NCBI GenBank assembly: GCA_030544235.1 | Contig: CM060464.1 | Location: 30,592,152 to 30,656,151, forward strand | Length of the DNA: 64,000 bases | Origin: Lepturacanthus savala | Lineage: Eukaryota > Chordata > Actinopteri > Scombriformes > Trichiuridae | Direction of reading: 5' to 3' | Part shown: piece by piece, positions 63,513 to 64,000 of the stretch | Position numbering within the stretch: the first letter of the stretch is position 1 | How the letters are laid out: the number at the start of each line of letters is the position of its first letter | Translations under genes and position numbers: made by a program | Notes under the pieces: model-generated | The model's input: only the letters and a program-made list of their open reading frames with translations | Database searches by the model: none | Told to the model about the DNA's origin: nothing

Positions 63513-64000
63513 AGTACATGTGTGGAGCCGTTGATCTGTGTGGCTGTACAGGGAGCACCGGAGCCCATGATGGACGGCCTGCGGTACCGCTTCCTCCCAC
63601 AGCACAGGATGATGAGGAAGGCACGGCGGAAGGACTTGTTGAGGAAGGCGTAGAGGATGGGGTTCAGCATGGAGTTGATGTAGCCCAACCACAGGCAGGC
63701 GGCCCACAGCTTGTCCGGCACCGTGTAGTCAATGAAGGGGTCCACCACGTTGGTGATGAAGAACGGCGCCCAGCAGAGGCAGAAACAGCCCATGATGATG
63801 CACAGCGTCTTGGCTGCTTTAGTTTCTGTTCGCATACGGTGGTTCCGTTGGTGGTCGGCGGAGTCCGTACCAGCTCCTCCAGCCCGCTGCAGCATGCTGA
63901 TCTGCAGGGCGTGTGCACGGGCCGTGACGTAGATCCTCTGGTAGGCCAGCACCATGAGGACCAGGGGGATGTAGAAGGCCACCACAGAGCAGGTGAGGGC
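63510..64000 (-). CDS. htr4: 5-HT4 serotonin receptor, exon encoding TM5 to C-tail (partial at window edge)
   Basis: This exon encodes the C-terminal half of the Gs-coupled 5-HT4 receptor, a plasma-membrane class A GPCR that raises cAMP. The 163 visible residues begin in TM5 (ALTCSVVAFY, containing the serine equivalent to human Ser197/5.43). They continue through a short intracellular loop 3 (MLQRAG, then RMRTETKAAK) and TM6 with the CWAPFF toggle motif. TM7 carries NPILY (the NPxxY motif), and helix 8 carries a palmitoylatable CC (LIILCC). The match to human HTR4, recalled from memory, is nearly continuous, with loop 3 about three residues shorter. The exon ends at INGSTHVL plus two bases, where vertebrate HTR4 isoforms diverge (human Leu358). 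The reading frame is open to the window edge, so GTG at 63985 is an internal valine, not a start. Upstream exons lie beyond 64000. Confidence 0.97.

Noticed and set aside
63506..63985. Treating GTG at 63985 as a start codon and TAA at 63506 as the real stop
   Set aside because: The frame is open to the window edge with receptor sequence (ALTCS) before it, and the TAA overlaps the splice donor GTAAGA. The exon is internal.

Overview
This is a window of vertebrate nuclear DNA, almost certainly from a ray-finned (teleost) fish. It is AT-rich and mostly non-coding, with long (CA)n and (TA)n microsatellites. It also carries many decayed DNA transposons (hAT, piggyBac), a LINE remnant, and interspersed repeats of a type common in fish. 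Nothing looks bacterial, viral or plasmid-derived.

The main gene is the serotonin 5-HT4 receptor gene, htr4, on the minus strand. At the right edge (63510-64000) is the exon encoding TM5 to helix 8 and the proximal C-tail, ending at a clean splice donor. A matching terminal exon lies about 55 kb away at 8446-8533. It has an acceptor, the right phase, and a 28-residue tail that aligns with the human 5-HT4(a)-type tail, ending ESCL. So 8534-63509 is read as one 54,976-bp htr4 intron, positions below about 8445 as the 3' UTR, and the far left as intergenic DNA.

Inside this intron, on the opposite strand, sit two almost identical copies of an intronless gene I do not recognise: a 200-residue ORF at 24391-24993 and at 34389-34991. 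Each has a TATA box and a cluster of TGACATCA (ATF/CRE-like) motifs. The first copy also has an ATTGCATCA amino-acid-response-like element. The duplicated blocks differ by only four substitutions and one 5-bp indel over about 1.7 kb, then change abruptly to about 10% divergence at their 3' edge. That pattern suggests recent duplication or gene conversion.

The rest of the intron holds repeats: two hAT-type elements with BED-finger remnants (26.8 and 52.7 kb), two piggyBac transposase remnants (27.6 and 33.1 kb), nested inverted-repeat elements (29.7-31.2 kb), and a LINE remnant (62-62.8 kb). There are several dispersed families in 2-3 copies, a 71-bp-arm hairpin (50.4-50.6 kb), a 76-bp tandem duplication (42.5 kb), and long polypurine and polypyrimidine tracts. 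Homology statements come from reading and remembered family sequences; no search was run.
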